Positions 6,301-12,624 of a DNA stretch of 12,624 nucleotides are shown here, piece by piece. Position 1 is the stretch's first letter; each line of letters opens with the position of its first letter. This DNA is from Spirochaetales bacterium UBA1265 (GTDB lineage Bacteria; Spirochaetota; Spirochaetia; Sphaerochaetales; Sphaerochaetaceae), in the NCBI GenBank assembly GCA_002308475.1, contig DBVL01000074.1, forward strand, positions 155 through 12,778, given 5' to 3'. The notes under the pieces were generated by a model that ran no database searches, had not been told where the DNA came from, and saw only the letters and a program-made list of their open reading frames with translations. The position numbers and the translations under genes are program-made.

Positions 6301-7167
6301 TCAAAAAGTTGTTATGTCAGGGTCTCTCTGTCCCTTTATGCCAAGTTCTTCTATGCTGATCTCACTCATGGCTTTCATATCCTCATTACTGATGAAAAAA
6401 TCAAAAACCTTAGAGTTTTCCTTAATCCTTGAAGGAGTGACGCTCTTCGGGAGCGGCAGAAATCCCTTCTGAAGGCTCCATCTTATGCACAACTGTGAAA
6501 TACTTTTTCTGTATTTTTCTGAAAGGTTCTGCATGAGAGGACTGTTGAACATGGCTCCTGTCCCAAGCGGACTGTAGGCCTCAACAACCATGTTATGAGC
6601 CTTACAGTAAGCAACCAGATCTTCCTGCTCCTCTCCCGGGCATAGCTTTATCTGATTGACCATTGGAGCTATCTCGGCACTCTCCATAAGAGCCTCATAA
6701 TGGCGAGGAAAGAAGTTTGAGATACCCAGAGCCCTGAGTTTTCCTTCTTTATAGGCTTCTTCCATAGCCTTCCAGCTCTCTGCGTTGAAAGCCTTCCAGT
6801 TCTCCCTAAACTTTATAGGATTTGGCCAGTGTACTAGATACAGATCCACGTAGGAAAGATTCAAAGCCTCAAGAGAACGCTCAATAGCCGTCTTGGTGTT
6901 CTCATAACCGTGATCCGGGTTTGCAAGCTTGGTTGTTACAAAAATCTCCTCACGTCTTAAACCCGAACTTTTCATAAAATCATTGATGGCGCGACCAACA
7001 CTTTCTTCATTGCCATAGGCAGTTGCAGTGTCCACATGCCTATAGCCACATTTGAGAGCTTCAAGCACGCTGTTATAGGCCACATCTCCGTCCGGCGTCT
7101 GCCAGGTTCCAAATCCGACAACCGGTATACCGACTCCATTTGACAACTTGTAAATATCTGTAAGCAT
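6301..7167 (-). CDS. Aldo/keto reductase
   Basis: NAD(P)H-dependent reductase of aldehydes or ketones with the usual 280-290-residue TIM barrel (288 here). The catalytic tetrad is complete: D46 and Y51 in HVDTATAYGNE, K80 in VTTKL, and H113 in LVHWPNP. A nicotinamide-side motif GISNF (148-152) and the cofactor-phosphate loop PKSVTPSRIKEN near the C-terminus are present; the Lys-Ser...Arg pattern favours NADPH. It resembles the DkgA/prostaglandin-F-synthase-like group, but the natural substrate cannot be told. GAGGAGG lies just before ATG 7167 and the lysR stop is only 9 nt upstream, so translation is probably coupled. A sugar, a keto acid or a reactive aldehyde are all plausible substrates; the linkage to LysR and BrnQ suggests but does not prove a role in amino acid metabolism. 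Confidence 0.93.
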   Translation of the reverse strand: MLTDIYKLSNGVGIPVVGFGTWQTPDGDVAYNSVLEALKCGYRHVDTATAYGNEESVGRAINDFMKSSGLRREEIFVTTKLANPDHGYENTKTAIERSLEALNLSYVDLYLVHWPNPIKFRENWKAFNAESWKAMEEAYKEGKLRALGISNFFPRHYEALMESAEIAPMVNQIKLCPGEEQEDLVAYCKAHNMVVEAYSPLGTGAMFNSPLMQNLSEKYRKSISQLCIRWSLQKGFLPLPKSVTPSRIKENSKVFDFFISNEDMKAMSEISIEELGIKGQRDPDITTF

Positions 7168-7176
7168 TAATCCTCC

Positions 7177-8061
7177 TCACATTCCTGTCAATGAACCAAT
7201 CATAGAGTTCACACAATCCACCAGACTTCTTATTGAATACCTGTTATAGGCCTCTGGTTTTACTCCTATTCCCAATTCTCTGAATGCCGGTGGTTCCAAC
7301 GGAACACATAAAACAGAATCCCTCGGACCACGAATCATCAGTTCTGACATGATGGATACTCCCAATCCATGACCTACCATTCTCACTACCGTTTCGTCAT
7401 CAACCTTGGTTTGATTCTCTGAAATACTGTCAATCACAGGCCCCAGAGCCTTTCTCACCTCTTTATCAAACTGGCCGTAGGGCATGAGAAACTCCTTGCC
7501 AGCAAACTCCTCTACCGGAAATCTGGTTCTGCCGTTTATGGGGTAGGCAGATGGAAGGATAGCATATAAAGGCTCCTTATACAGCGGAATCCATGTGCAG
7601 TTCATATTCTCCTGCCGGCTCGCAAAAATAATATCAGTCTTTCCGCTGTCCAAGAGCTCAAACGGCTCAATAGCATGGTCAACCATCCTTAAATCTATGG
7701 TAACTTCCGGGCAGGTTCTTCTGAAGCTGTAAAGAATCTGCGGAAGCCAGTTGAGTGCCATACTCGCATAGGCAGCCACTCTCACAGTTCCCGCTTTTTC
7801 TGTCTTAATCTCTGCAATCCTGTTATTGAGATTTGTGTTTGATTTTAGAAACTCTTTTATAAGAGGAATGAGAATCTTTCCATTCTCATTCAGGCATATT
7901 CCTCTGTGTCCCCTTTCCAGCACAGGGAAACCAATCTCGTTTTCCAGACTGTCCATCATATGGGTAAGCCCGCTTTGAGTATAACCGACAACTTCTGAAG
8001 CCTTGGAAAAAGAACCCAGATCGGTAACCGTAACCAAGATTTCAAGCTTTCTGCTGTCCAT
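7177..8061 (-). CDS. LysR-family transcription regulator
   Basis: A 294-residue regulator of ordinary LysR length. An N-terminal winged helix-turn-helix (about residues 1-60: RKLEILVTVTDLGSFSKASEVVGYTQSGLTHMMDSLENEIGFPVLER) is followed by a linker helix and a two-lobed effector-binding domain from about residue 90. The effector is unknown. ATG 8061 is preferred over the TTG one codon upstream because GGAGG is then 5 nt away rather than 2. It is the first gene of a probable lysR-reductase-nifX-like operon and is divergent from brnQ across a short region carrying a perfect T-N11-A dyad. Such regulators commonly control themselves and the divergent gene, so brnQ is the first target to consider. 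Confidence 0.94.
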   Translation of the reverse strand: MDSRKLEILVTVTDLGSFSKASEVVGYTQSGLTHMMDSLENEIGFPVLERGHRGICLNENGKILIPLIKEFLKSNTNLNNRIAEIKTEKAGTVRVAAYASMALNWLPQILYSFRRTCPEVTIDLRMVDHAIEPFELLDSGKTDIIFASRQENMNCTWIPLYKEPLYAILPSAYPINGRTRFPVEEFAGKEFLMPYGQFDKEVRKALGPVIDSISENQTKVDDETVVRMVGHGLGVSIMSELMIRGPRDSVLCVPLEPPAFRELGIGVKPEAYNRYSIRSLVDCVNSMIGSLTGM

Positions 8062-8075
8062 CAAATCCTCCTTTG

Positions 8076-8094
8076 GTATGACACTTTGTCATAC
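8076..8094. promoter_or_regulatory. LysR-type operator (perfect dyad, T-N11-A)
   Basis: GTATGACA (8076-8083), spacer CTT, TGTCATAC (8087-8094): 8 bp of perfect dyad symmetry containing a T-N11-A core (T8079 to A8091), the classical LysR-box pattern. It lies between the divergent lysR and brnQ genes, covers the predicted brnQ -35 box and sits at the predicted lysR transcription start. Autorepression of lysR and control of brnQ are inferred. Confidence 0.65.
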
Positions 8095-8106
8095 ATGTAT
8101 TATATA
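8078..8106 (+). promoter_or_regulatory. Predicted brnQ promoter
   Basis: -35 ATGACA at 8078-8083 (5 of 6 consensus), a 17-bp spacer, -10 TATATA at 8101-8106. The -35 lies inside the operator dyad, so LysR bound there could touch or block RNA polymerase. The leader to ATG 8168 would be about 55 nt. Confidence 0.5.
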
Positions 8107-8128
8107 AACGGATTTCAGACAGAAGCAA
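8099..8128 (-). promoter_or_regulatory. Predicted lysR operon promoter
   Basis: Read on the minus strand: -35 TTGCTT at 8128-8123, an 18-bp spacer, perfect -10 TATAAT at 8104-8099. The start of transcription would fall near 8092, inside the operator dyad, an arrangement suited to autorepression. It overlaps the brnQ -10 on the other strand. Confidence 0.5.
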
Positions 8129-8167
8129 AAAATATTTATACTGAATCCCATTAAAGGAGAAATCCGT

Positions 8168-9499
8168 ATGAAAAAACTGAGTTTGAAGCAGACAATAATT
8201 GTTGCCAGCACACTTTTTGGAATGTTCTTCGGCGCTGGTAACCTGATTTTCCCGGTCCATCTGGGACAGCTGGCAGGAAGCAATGCCTGGGGAGCAACCA
8301 TAGGCTTTATCATCACCGCGGTAGGTATTCCTATCCTTGGCGTTGCAGCCATAGGTTCAACACACTCTGACGGACTCCAGGAACTGTCCTCAAAGGTCAG
8401 CCCGGCTTACGGATACTTCTTTACATGCCTTCTTTATCTGACTATTGGTCCGTTCTTTGCCATTCCAAGATGTGCAACTACCTCTTTCACAGTCGGTATT
8501 ACCGCTCTGATAGGAGATGGAACAAGTGTTTTCCTTGCACAGTTACTCTTCTCTTTTGTATTTTTTGCCATAGTGCTTTTCTTCTCTCTCAAACCCGGAA
8601 AGATCACAAGCTCAATTGGAAAGTTCATAAATCCGGTTTTTCTCACACTTCTTATGTTACTGATCATCTTTGCCATGAGCAGACCCGGTGCTGATATTTC
8701 TTCAATTGAACCCACACAGGCATACAAGGACGCCTCTTTTTTCAACGGATTCATTGAAGGTTACGGGACCATGGATGCCATAGCAGGTCTTGCCTTCGGA
8801 ATTGTTGTTATCAACATAATTCGTTCTATGGGAATCCAAGAAGACGGAAAGATTGCAGCAGATGTTATCCGTTCCGGAATCTGGACAGGCATACTTATGG
8901 CATTGATTTATGTTCTCACAATCATAATGGGTGCTCAGTCACGTGGTCTGTTTGAGATCTCTGAGAACGGAGGAATAGCCTTGGCTCAGATCTCAAGCCA
9001 TTATCTTGGAAAAGCCGGTGGAATCATTCTTGCTCTCACCATAACCTTTGCCTGTCTTAAGACTGCAATTGGTCTTGTAATAAGTTGCAGTGAATCTTTT
9101 GAAAAGATGCTCAAAGGCAAACTCAGCTACAAGGCTCTGGTCATTATAATCACGGTTTTCTCTTTCCTTGTTTCAAACATAGGACTGAGTTCAATAATCA
9201 AATATTCCATCCCTGTTCTTATGTTCATATACCCTCTGGCCATTACACTTATAATCCTGGCTCTGACAGGAAAAGCTTTTGGCCATGACAGAAGAGTTTA
9301 CGCTTGGGTCACAGGTTTTGCAGCAGTTGCAGCCCTGTTTGATTTTGTAAAGGTTCTTCCTCATCCGATTGAGGCTGTTGTTTCTCTTGGCAGTAAGATT
9401 TTGCCGTTCTTCAACATAGGACTCGGATGGTTGGTTCCATCCATTATCGGACTTGTCATAGGTCTTATTCTCCACTTTGCAAGTCCTGAAAAACAGTAA
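8168..9499 (+). CDS. brnQ: Branched-chain amino acid transporter, BrnQ/LIVCS family
   Basis: Inner-membrane sodium- or proton-coupled carrier for leucine, isoleucine and valine. The 443 residues match the family length and are hydrophobic throughout, with about 12 predicted helices. Two hallmark segments are intact: FGMFFGAGNLIFP (17-29) in the first helix and TIGPFFAIPRCATTSF (92-107). AAAGGAG lies a suitable distance before ATG 8168. It is transcribed as a single gene: a strong intrinsic terminator follows 30 nt after the stop, and its promoter overlaps the LysR-type operator. Some Gram-positive relatives carry only part of the LIV range, so exact specificity is unproved. Confidence 0.96.
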   Translation: MKKLSLKQTIIVASTLFGMFFGAGNLIFPVHLGQLAGSNAWGATIGFIITAVGIPILGVAAIGSTHSDGLQELSSKVSPAYGYFFTCLLYLTIGPFFAIPRCATTSFTVGITALIGDGTSVFLAQLLFSFVFFAIVLFFSLKPGKITSSIGKFINPVFLTLLMLLIIFAMSRPGADISSIEPTQAYKDASFFNGFIEGYGTMDAIAGLAFGIVVINIIRSMGIQEDGKIAADVIRSGIWTGILMALIYVLTIIMGAQSRGLFEISENGGIALAQISSHYLGKAGGIILALTITFACLKTAIGLVISCSESFEKMLKGKLSYKALVIIITVFSFLVSNIGLSSIIKYSIPVLMFIYPLAITLIILALTGKAFGHDRRVYAWVTGFAAVAALFDFVKVLPHPIEAVVSLGSKILPFFNIGLGWLVPSIIGLVIGLILHFASPEKQ

Positions 9500-9529
9500 G
9501 TTTTCTCCTCCTGATTAATTATACTTCCT

Positions 9530-9564
9530 GCAGGGGTCGGAGTTTCCGGCCCCTGCTCCTTTTT
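9530..9564 (+). terminator. Intrinsic terminator after brnQ
   Basis: GCAGGGGTCGG (9530-9540), loop AGTTT, CCGGCCCCTGC (9546-9556): an 11-bp GC-rich stem with one G-U pair, followed by TCCTTTTT. It lies 30 nt past the brnQ stop codon. Confidence 0.9.
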
Positions 9565-9602
9565 GGGCAAATACAGGTTCTTCCGGGAATTTGGTCTGGT
9601 CC

Positions 9603-9686
9603 CCTAAATCTAAATCAGCCCTGTTTTTTTCATTTAGCATACCTTGGTATACTATCTAAAAAATATGAGGGCTTTTTAGATTTAGG
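9603..9686. repeat. Large imperfect inverted repeat (about 40 bp per arm)
   Basis: The outer arms CCTAAATCTAAATCAGCCCT (9603-9622) and AGGGCTTTTTAGATTTAGG (9668-9686) pair along nearly their whole length, apart from a 2x1 internal loop. Inside, T-tract 9624-9630 faces A-tract 9656-9661, TAG faces CTA, and ATACC (9639-9643) faces GGTAT (9646-9650), closing a tiny apical loop. The whole 84 nt can fold as one long rod. AAATCT at 9687-9692 offers an alternative partner for AGATTT (9678-9683). Candidates are a MITE-like element, an RNA leader or a small RNA. Confidence 0.7.
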
Positions 9687-9802
9687 AAATCTGAAAATGT
9701 GAATCTTTTCTGCTGTTTTTTCCCTCCAGAACACAAACAAAGACCACAGGTAATCATTAATTCCTCTGTCTTTAGTTTCCAAACTGTTATATGATAAGGC
9801 CC

Positions 9803-10738
9803 ATGACACTTAAGATTACCACAATAGGAGAGGTTCTCATTGACCTCACACAAACCGTTGTTGACTCAAATTCAATAGTCAATTTTGCAGCCAATCCGGG
9901 AGGAGCTCCTGCAAACGTTGCCGTTGCAGCCTCAAGACTGGGCGTTCCAACTGCCTTTATTGGATGCATAGGAAAGGATTCTTTCGGAGAGATTCTCAAA
10001 AAAACTTTTTTGGAAAACAACGTTGATATCTCGGGTCTGCAGGAGACAGATAAAGCCAGCACCACAATTGCTGTTGTAACCGTTTCTCCGGACGGAGAAA
10101 GAAGTTTCTCATTCTTAAGAAAGCCTGGTGCAGACCTGCTTCTTGATGAAAACAGGGCATATGAAAGCGTAAGAGGAACAGGAATGCTTCATTTCGGAAG
10201 TGTAAGCCTTACAGAGCCCTCCAGCAGAAAAACAATCATAAATGTTGTAAAAAAAGCTCGCGGAGACGGAAGCATAATCACATATGACCCGAACTACAGA
10301 GCCACACTGTGGAAAGGAGAGGAAGAAGCAAAAAAACAGATGAGAAAAGTACTCCCTCTCTGTGATGTAGTAAAAATCAGTGACGAGGAAACCGAACTTT
10401 TAACAGGAAAGAAAACACCTCAGGCAGCAGCATCTGCCCTGATAAAAAAGGGAGTAAGCCTTGTTCTGGTTACACTCGGAAAGAACGGAGCATACTTTAA
10501 AACAAAAGACTGTTGTGGAACAGTGTCCGGATACAGCGTAAAAGTTGCAGATACAAACGGAGCCGGAGACACATTTTTCGGAGCGTTCCTCTCACGTCTT
10601 GCCATACGTGGGAATCTTGAGAATCTCACAGAAGAAGAACTGAGGAACTATGTTGATTTTGCAAACAAGGCCGCATCCATTACAACAAGTCGCAGAGGAG
10701 CCATCCCTGCCATGCCATATCTAAAGGAGTTAATATGA
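9803..10738 (+). CDS. scrK: Fructokinase (PfkB/ribokinase family)
   Basis: ATP-dependent phosphorylation of fructose to fructose-6-phosphate in the cytoplasm. The 311 residues show the N-terminal signature GGAPANVAVAASRLG (33-47), YDPNYR (161-166), and the C-terminal signature DTNGAGDTFFGAF (250-262) with catalytic base D256. The opening ITTIGEVLIDLTQT is typical of fructokinases rather than ribokinase or tagatose-phosphate kinase. ATG 9803 is preferred over the in-frame ATG 9791 because it matches the family start; neither has a convincing Shine-Dalgarno sequence (AAGG lies only 3 nt before 9803). Its TGA overlaps the amylosucrase ATG by 4 bp (ATGA), so translation is probably coupled. The partner supports fructose as substrate, since amylosucrase releases it. 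Confidence 0.9.
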   Translation: MTLKITTIGEVLIDLTQTVVDSNSIVNFAANPGGAPANVAVAASRLGVPTAFIGCIGKDSFGEILKKTFLENNVDISGLQETDKASTTIAVVTVSPDGERSFSFLRKPGADLLLDENRAYESVRGTGMLHFGSVSLTEPSSRKTIINVVKKARGDGSIITYDPNYRATLWKGEEEAKKQMRKVLPLCDVVKISDEETELLTGKKTPQAAASALIKKGVSLVLVTLGKNGAYFKTKDCCGTVSGYSVKVADTNGAGDTFFGAFLSRLAIRGNLENLTEEELRNYVDFANKAASITTSRRGAIPAMPYLKELI

Positions 10739-12588
10739 TTGACAGGTCCACCTGGGAAGAGGAGTTTTCAAACCGCCTCAGAAAACATGAAGAAGAACTG
10801 CGTTATCTGTACTGTGAGCTTTATCACAACGACGTACAGGCCTATGATTACTTCATATCCATGCTTTACAGACTCTGGACAGACAGACCGGAAAGCTTGA
10901 AGAAGATTGACAGAGCAAGGGAGGCAGAACCGGATTGGTACAAAGGAAACAGCCTCACCGGTATGCTAATGTATGTAAATGCCTTTGCAGGAAACCTCAA
11001 TGGAGTCAAGGATCATCTGGATTATGTTGAGGACTGTAAGGTGAACTACCTGCACCTCATGCCCCTTCTGGAAAGTCCTGAAGGCAGAAGCGACGGAGGC
11101 TATGCAGTAAGTGACTTCCGCAAGGTCCAGAGCAATCTGGGAACCATGAAAGACTTGAAAAGCCTGGCAACAGAGTGCCACAAAAGAGGCATTTCAGTAT
11201 GTCTTGATTTTGTCATGAACCACACGAGTGAGGACCATGAATGGGCAAAGCGGGCAAAGGCAGGAGAAAAAGAATACCAGGACCGCTACTTCTTCTATGA
11301 CAACTGGGATATTCCCAATAGGTTTGAACAGACAGTCCCTCAGGTGTTTCCGGTAACAGCACCGGGAAATTTCTCGTGGTGTGCGGAAGCTTCAAAAGTT
11401 GTAATGACCACGTTCTATCCCTACCAGTGGGATCTCAACTACGCAAATCCTGTTGTATTCAACGACATGACAGACAACATGCTCAACCTCTGCAACCATG
11501 GGGTAGATATTATCCGTTTGGATGCTGTTCCCTACATCTGGAAGGAGCTGGGAACCAACTGCAGAAACCTGCCTCAGGTTCACAACCTTGTCAGAATGAT
11601 GCGCATGGTCACCGAGATTGTATGTCCGGGAACGCTTCTGCTCGGAGAAGTTGTCATGGAACCGAGCAAGGTAGTGCCCTACTTCGGCACTGTTGAGAAG
11701 CCAGAGTGTCACCTCCTTTACAACGTGACAACCATGGCAACCATATGGCACACAGTAGCCACACAGGATGTGAGACTATTGTCCCATCAGATGCAGCAGG
11801 TCTTCTCGCTTCCCAAGGAATACACATTCCTGAACTACCTGCGTTGCCATGACGATATTGGCTGGGGCCTTGACTACGACTTCCTGAGGCAGACAGGCCA
11901 GAGCGAGGTACCTCATAAGAAGTTCCTTAATGACTTTCTGACAGGTCGCTGGCCTTCCAGCTTTGCCAGAGGTGAACTCTATAATGACGATCCCCGCTTG
12001 GGCGATGCCCGTCTCTGTGGTACCACAGCCTCTCTTTGCGGTGTTGAAGCCGCTCTTGATTCGGACAATAGTGAAGCTCTGGGAAAAGCCATAAGCCTGG
12101 ACACCATGCTTCATGCCTTCATGTTCACACTGAGTGGAATACCTGTACTCTACAGCGGAGACGAGATTGGACAGGAAAATGATTACTCCTACCATGATAA
12201 CCCCTTGAAGTCGGCAGACAGCCGTTTCCTTCACAGAGGAGACCTTGATTGGGCAAAAGTTGAGAGAAGAAAGAAACGCGGAACTGTAGAAAACAAGATA
12301 TTTAAGGGCATTGCGAAGCTTGAGGAAATAAGAGACGCCCACAGGGCCTTTGACTCGACTGCGGACACATGGCTGGAAGAGACCGGCAACCCATCCGTCA
12401 TAGGAATAGGAAGATACTACAGGGGCGAGAAGATTGTCTCATACTTCAATTTCTCAGACCGGTTGCAGTCAATCTGGCTCCTCAAGCCTGAGAAGTACAA
12501 AAACCTTATTACAGGTAAAAAACACAGCCTGCCATATGCGGACATAGAGCCATTCAACTTCAAGTGGTTCAGTGCGGAGGATTTTTGA
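10735..12588 (+). CDS. Amylosucrase (glycoside hydrolase family 13, subfamily 4)
   Basis: Transfers glucosyl units from sucrose onto alpha-1,4-glucan and releases fructose, with some sucrose hydrolysis. The 617 residues follow the Neisseria polysaccharea enzyme end to end: a helical N-terminal domain (about 1-75), then a barrel with SDGGYAVSDF (119-128), DFVMNHTSEDHEW (158-170), nucleophile D263 in DIIRLDAVPYIWK, acid/base E305 in LLLGEV, and transition-state stabiliser D373 in CHDDIGW. D120 and R497 (ADSRFLHR), the salt-bridge pair that closes the sucrose pocket in amylosucrase, are both present. No signal peptide, so it works on intracellular sucrose. AAAGGAG lies 6 nt before the ATG, within the end of fructokinase. 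A closely related sucrose hydrolase is the main alternative; sequence alone cannot separate them with certainty. Confidence 0.93.
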   Translation: MIDRSTWEEEFSNRLRKHEEELRYLYCELYHNDVQAYDYFISMLYRLWTDRPESLKKIDRAREAEPDWYKGNSLTGMLMYVNAFAGNLNGVKDHLDYVEDCKVNYLHLMPLLESPEGRSDGGYAVSDFRKVQSNLGTMKDLKSLATECHKRGISVCLDFVMNHTSEDHEWAKRAKAGEKEYQDRYFFYDNWDIPNRFEQTVPQVFPVTAPGNFSWCAEASKVVMTTFYPYQWDLNYANPVVFNDMTDNMLNLCNHGVDIIRLDAVPYIWKELGTNCRNLPQVHNLVRMMRMVTEIVCPGTLLLGEVVMEPSKVVPYFGTVEKPECHLLYNVTTMATIWHTVATQDVRLLSHQMQQVFSLPKEYTFLNYLRCHDDIGWGLDYDFLRQTGQSEVPHKKFLNDFLTGRWPSSFARGELYNDDPRLGDARLCGTTASLCGVEAALDSDNSEALGKAISLDTMLHAFMFTLSGIPVLYSGDEIGQENDYSYHDNPLKSADSRFLHRGDLDWAKVERRKKRGTVENKIFKGIAKLEEIRDAHRAFDSTADTWLEETGNPSVIGIGRYYRGEKIVSYFNFSDRLQSIWLLKPEKYKNLITGKKHSLPYADIEPFNFKWFSAEDF

Positions 12589-12589
12589 G

Positions 12590-12624
12590 ATGAATGAAAA
12601 ACTGATTTTTCTGGATATTGACGG
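12590..12624 (+). CDS. Start of a HAD-superfamily hydrolase (cut by window edge)
   Basis: ATG 12590 opens MNEKLIFLDIDG, a hydrophobic strand followed by DxDG, the nucleophile motif I of HAD phosphatases (D9 and D11). Only 11 codons are visible. GGAGG at 12576-12580 is 9 nt upstream, and the amylosucrase stop is 1 nt before, so it belongs to the same operon. A Cof-type sugar-phosphate phosphatase, sucrose-phosphate phosphatase or beta-phosphoglucomutase would each fit; the fragment cannot tell them apart. Confidence 0.65.
   Translation, partial: MNEKLIFLDID

Larger units (their letters stand above)
9500..9802. other. Non-coding region between brnQ and fructokinase
   Basis: About 300 nt with no gene I can support on either strand; the short minus-strand open frames here have no Shine-Dalgarno sequence or recognisable product. 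It contains the brnQ terminator (9530-9564), the large imperfect hairpin (9603-9686), and an A/T-rich stretch ahead of fructokinase with a weak -10-like TATATG (9788-9793) preceded by TG. No convincing -35 was found for fructokinase. Confidence 0.7.

Noticed and set aside
8089..8352. Minus-strand open frames of 72 and 87 codons across the brnQ start
   Set aside because: They overlap the brnQ 5' end and its promoter, and encode nothing recognisable.
9639..9653. GCATACCTTGGTATACT as a stand-alone operator or promoter
   Set aside because: TATACT has no usable -35, and the dyad is the tip of the larger hairpin, so it was not listed separately.
9603..9686. Large hairpin as the brnQ terminator
   Set aside because: A complete GC-rich terminator with T-tract already lies at 9530-9564, and the hairpin has no T-tract after its right arm.
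11776..12342. 188-codon minus-strand open frame
   Set aside because: Antisense to amylosucrase, covering its catalytic and C-terminal regions; no family features.
1..12624. CRISPR arrays, tRNA or rRNA genes, transposases, prophage genes
   Set aside because: No regularly spaced repeats, cloverleaf-like segments, rRNA-like stretches or mobile-element proteins were seen on reading both strands.

Overview
The window looks like a chromosomal stretch from an anaerobic, carbohydrate-fermenting bacterium of moderate GC content. The best guess is a host-associated spirochaete of the Treponema type. The grounds are a eukaryote-like hexokinase of about 400 residues, an MsmK/UgpC-type sugar ABC ATPase with a lysine-rich insert of the kind I recall from spirochaetes and Lachnospiraceae, and a mix of genes with and without Shine-Dalgarno sequences. 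This assignment is an inference from gene style. No rRNA, tRNA, CRISPR array, transposase or phage gene was found.

Layout, left to right. (1) 1-1412, minus: exonuclease I (sbcB), open at the left edge and complete except for its last few residues. (2) 1413-1478: a 66-bp divergent promoter region. (3) 1479-3382, plus: a secreted protein of unknown family followed by hexokinase. (4) 3379-3792, minus: a GtrA-like membrane protein whose stop codon overlaps that of hexokinase. (5) 3934-4455, plus: an AraC-type regulator that appears to have lost its 5' end. (6) 4461-5669, minus: a sugar ABC transporter ATPase, converging on araC with a 5-nt gap. (7) 5887-8061, minus: a tight cluster of LysR regulator, aldo/keto reductase and a NifX-like metal-cofactor-binding protein with a His/Cys tail. 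(8) 8062-8167: a divergent control region with a perfect T-N11-A dyad. (9) 8168-9499, plus: BrnQ, followed by a clear intrinsic terminator. (10) 9500-9802: a non-coding stretch holding that terminator and a separate large imperfect hairpin. (11) 9803-end, plus: fructokinase, amylosucrase and the start of a HAD-family phosphatase, joined by a 4-bp overlap and a 1-nt gap.

The main theme is sugar metabolism. Amylosucrase turns intracellular sucrose into alpha-glucan plus fructose, and fructokinase captures the fructose as fructose-6-phosphate. Hexokinase does the same for free glucose, and the ABC ATPase is of the kind that powers oligosaccharide importers. No permease or solute-binding protein lies in the window, so the ATPase probably serves importers encoded elsewhere. 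The lysR/brnQ region is a separate unit linking branched-chain amino acid uptake with a reductase and a metal-binding protein.

The points most worth a second look are the amylosucrase-fructokinase-HAD operon, the hairpin at 9603-9686, the compact divergent promoters with start codons at the predicted transcription start, the truncated AraC gene, the LysR-type operator, and the His/Cys tail on the NifX-like protein. I do not see a wholly new multi-gene system; the least explained gene is the secreted protein upstream of hexokinase.
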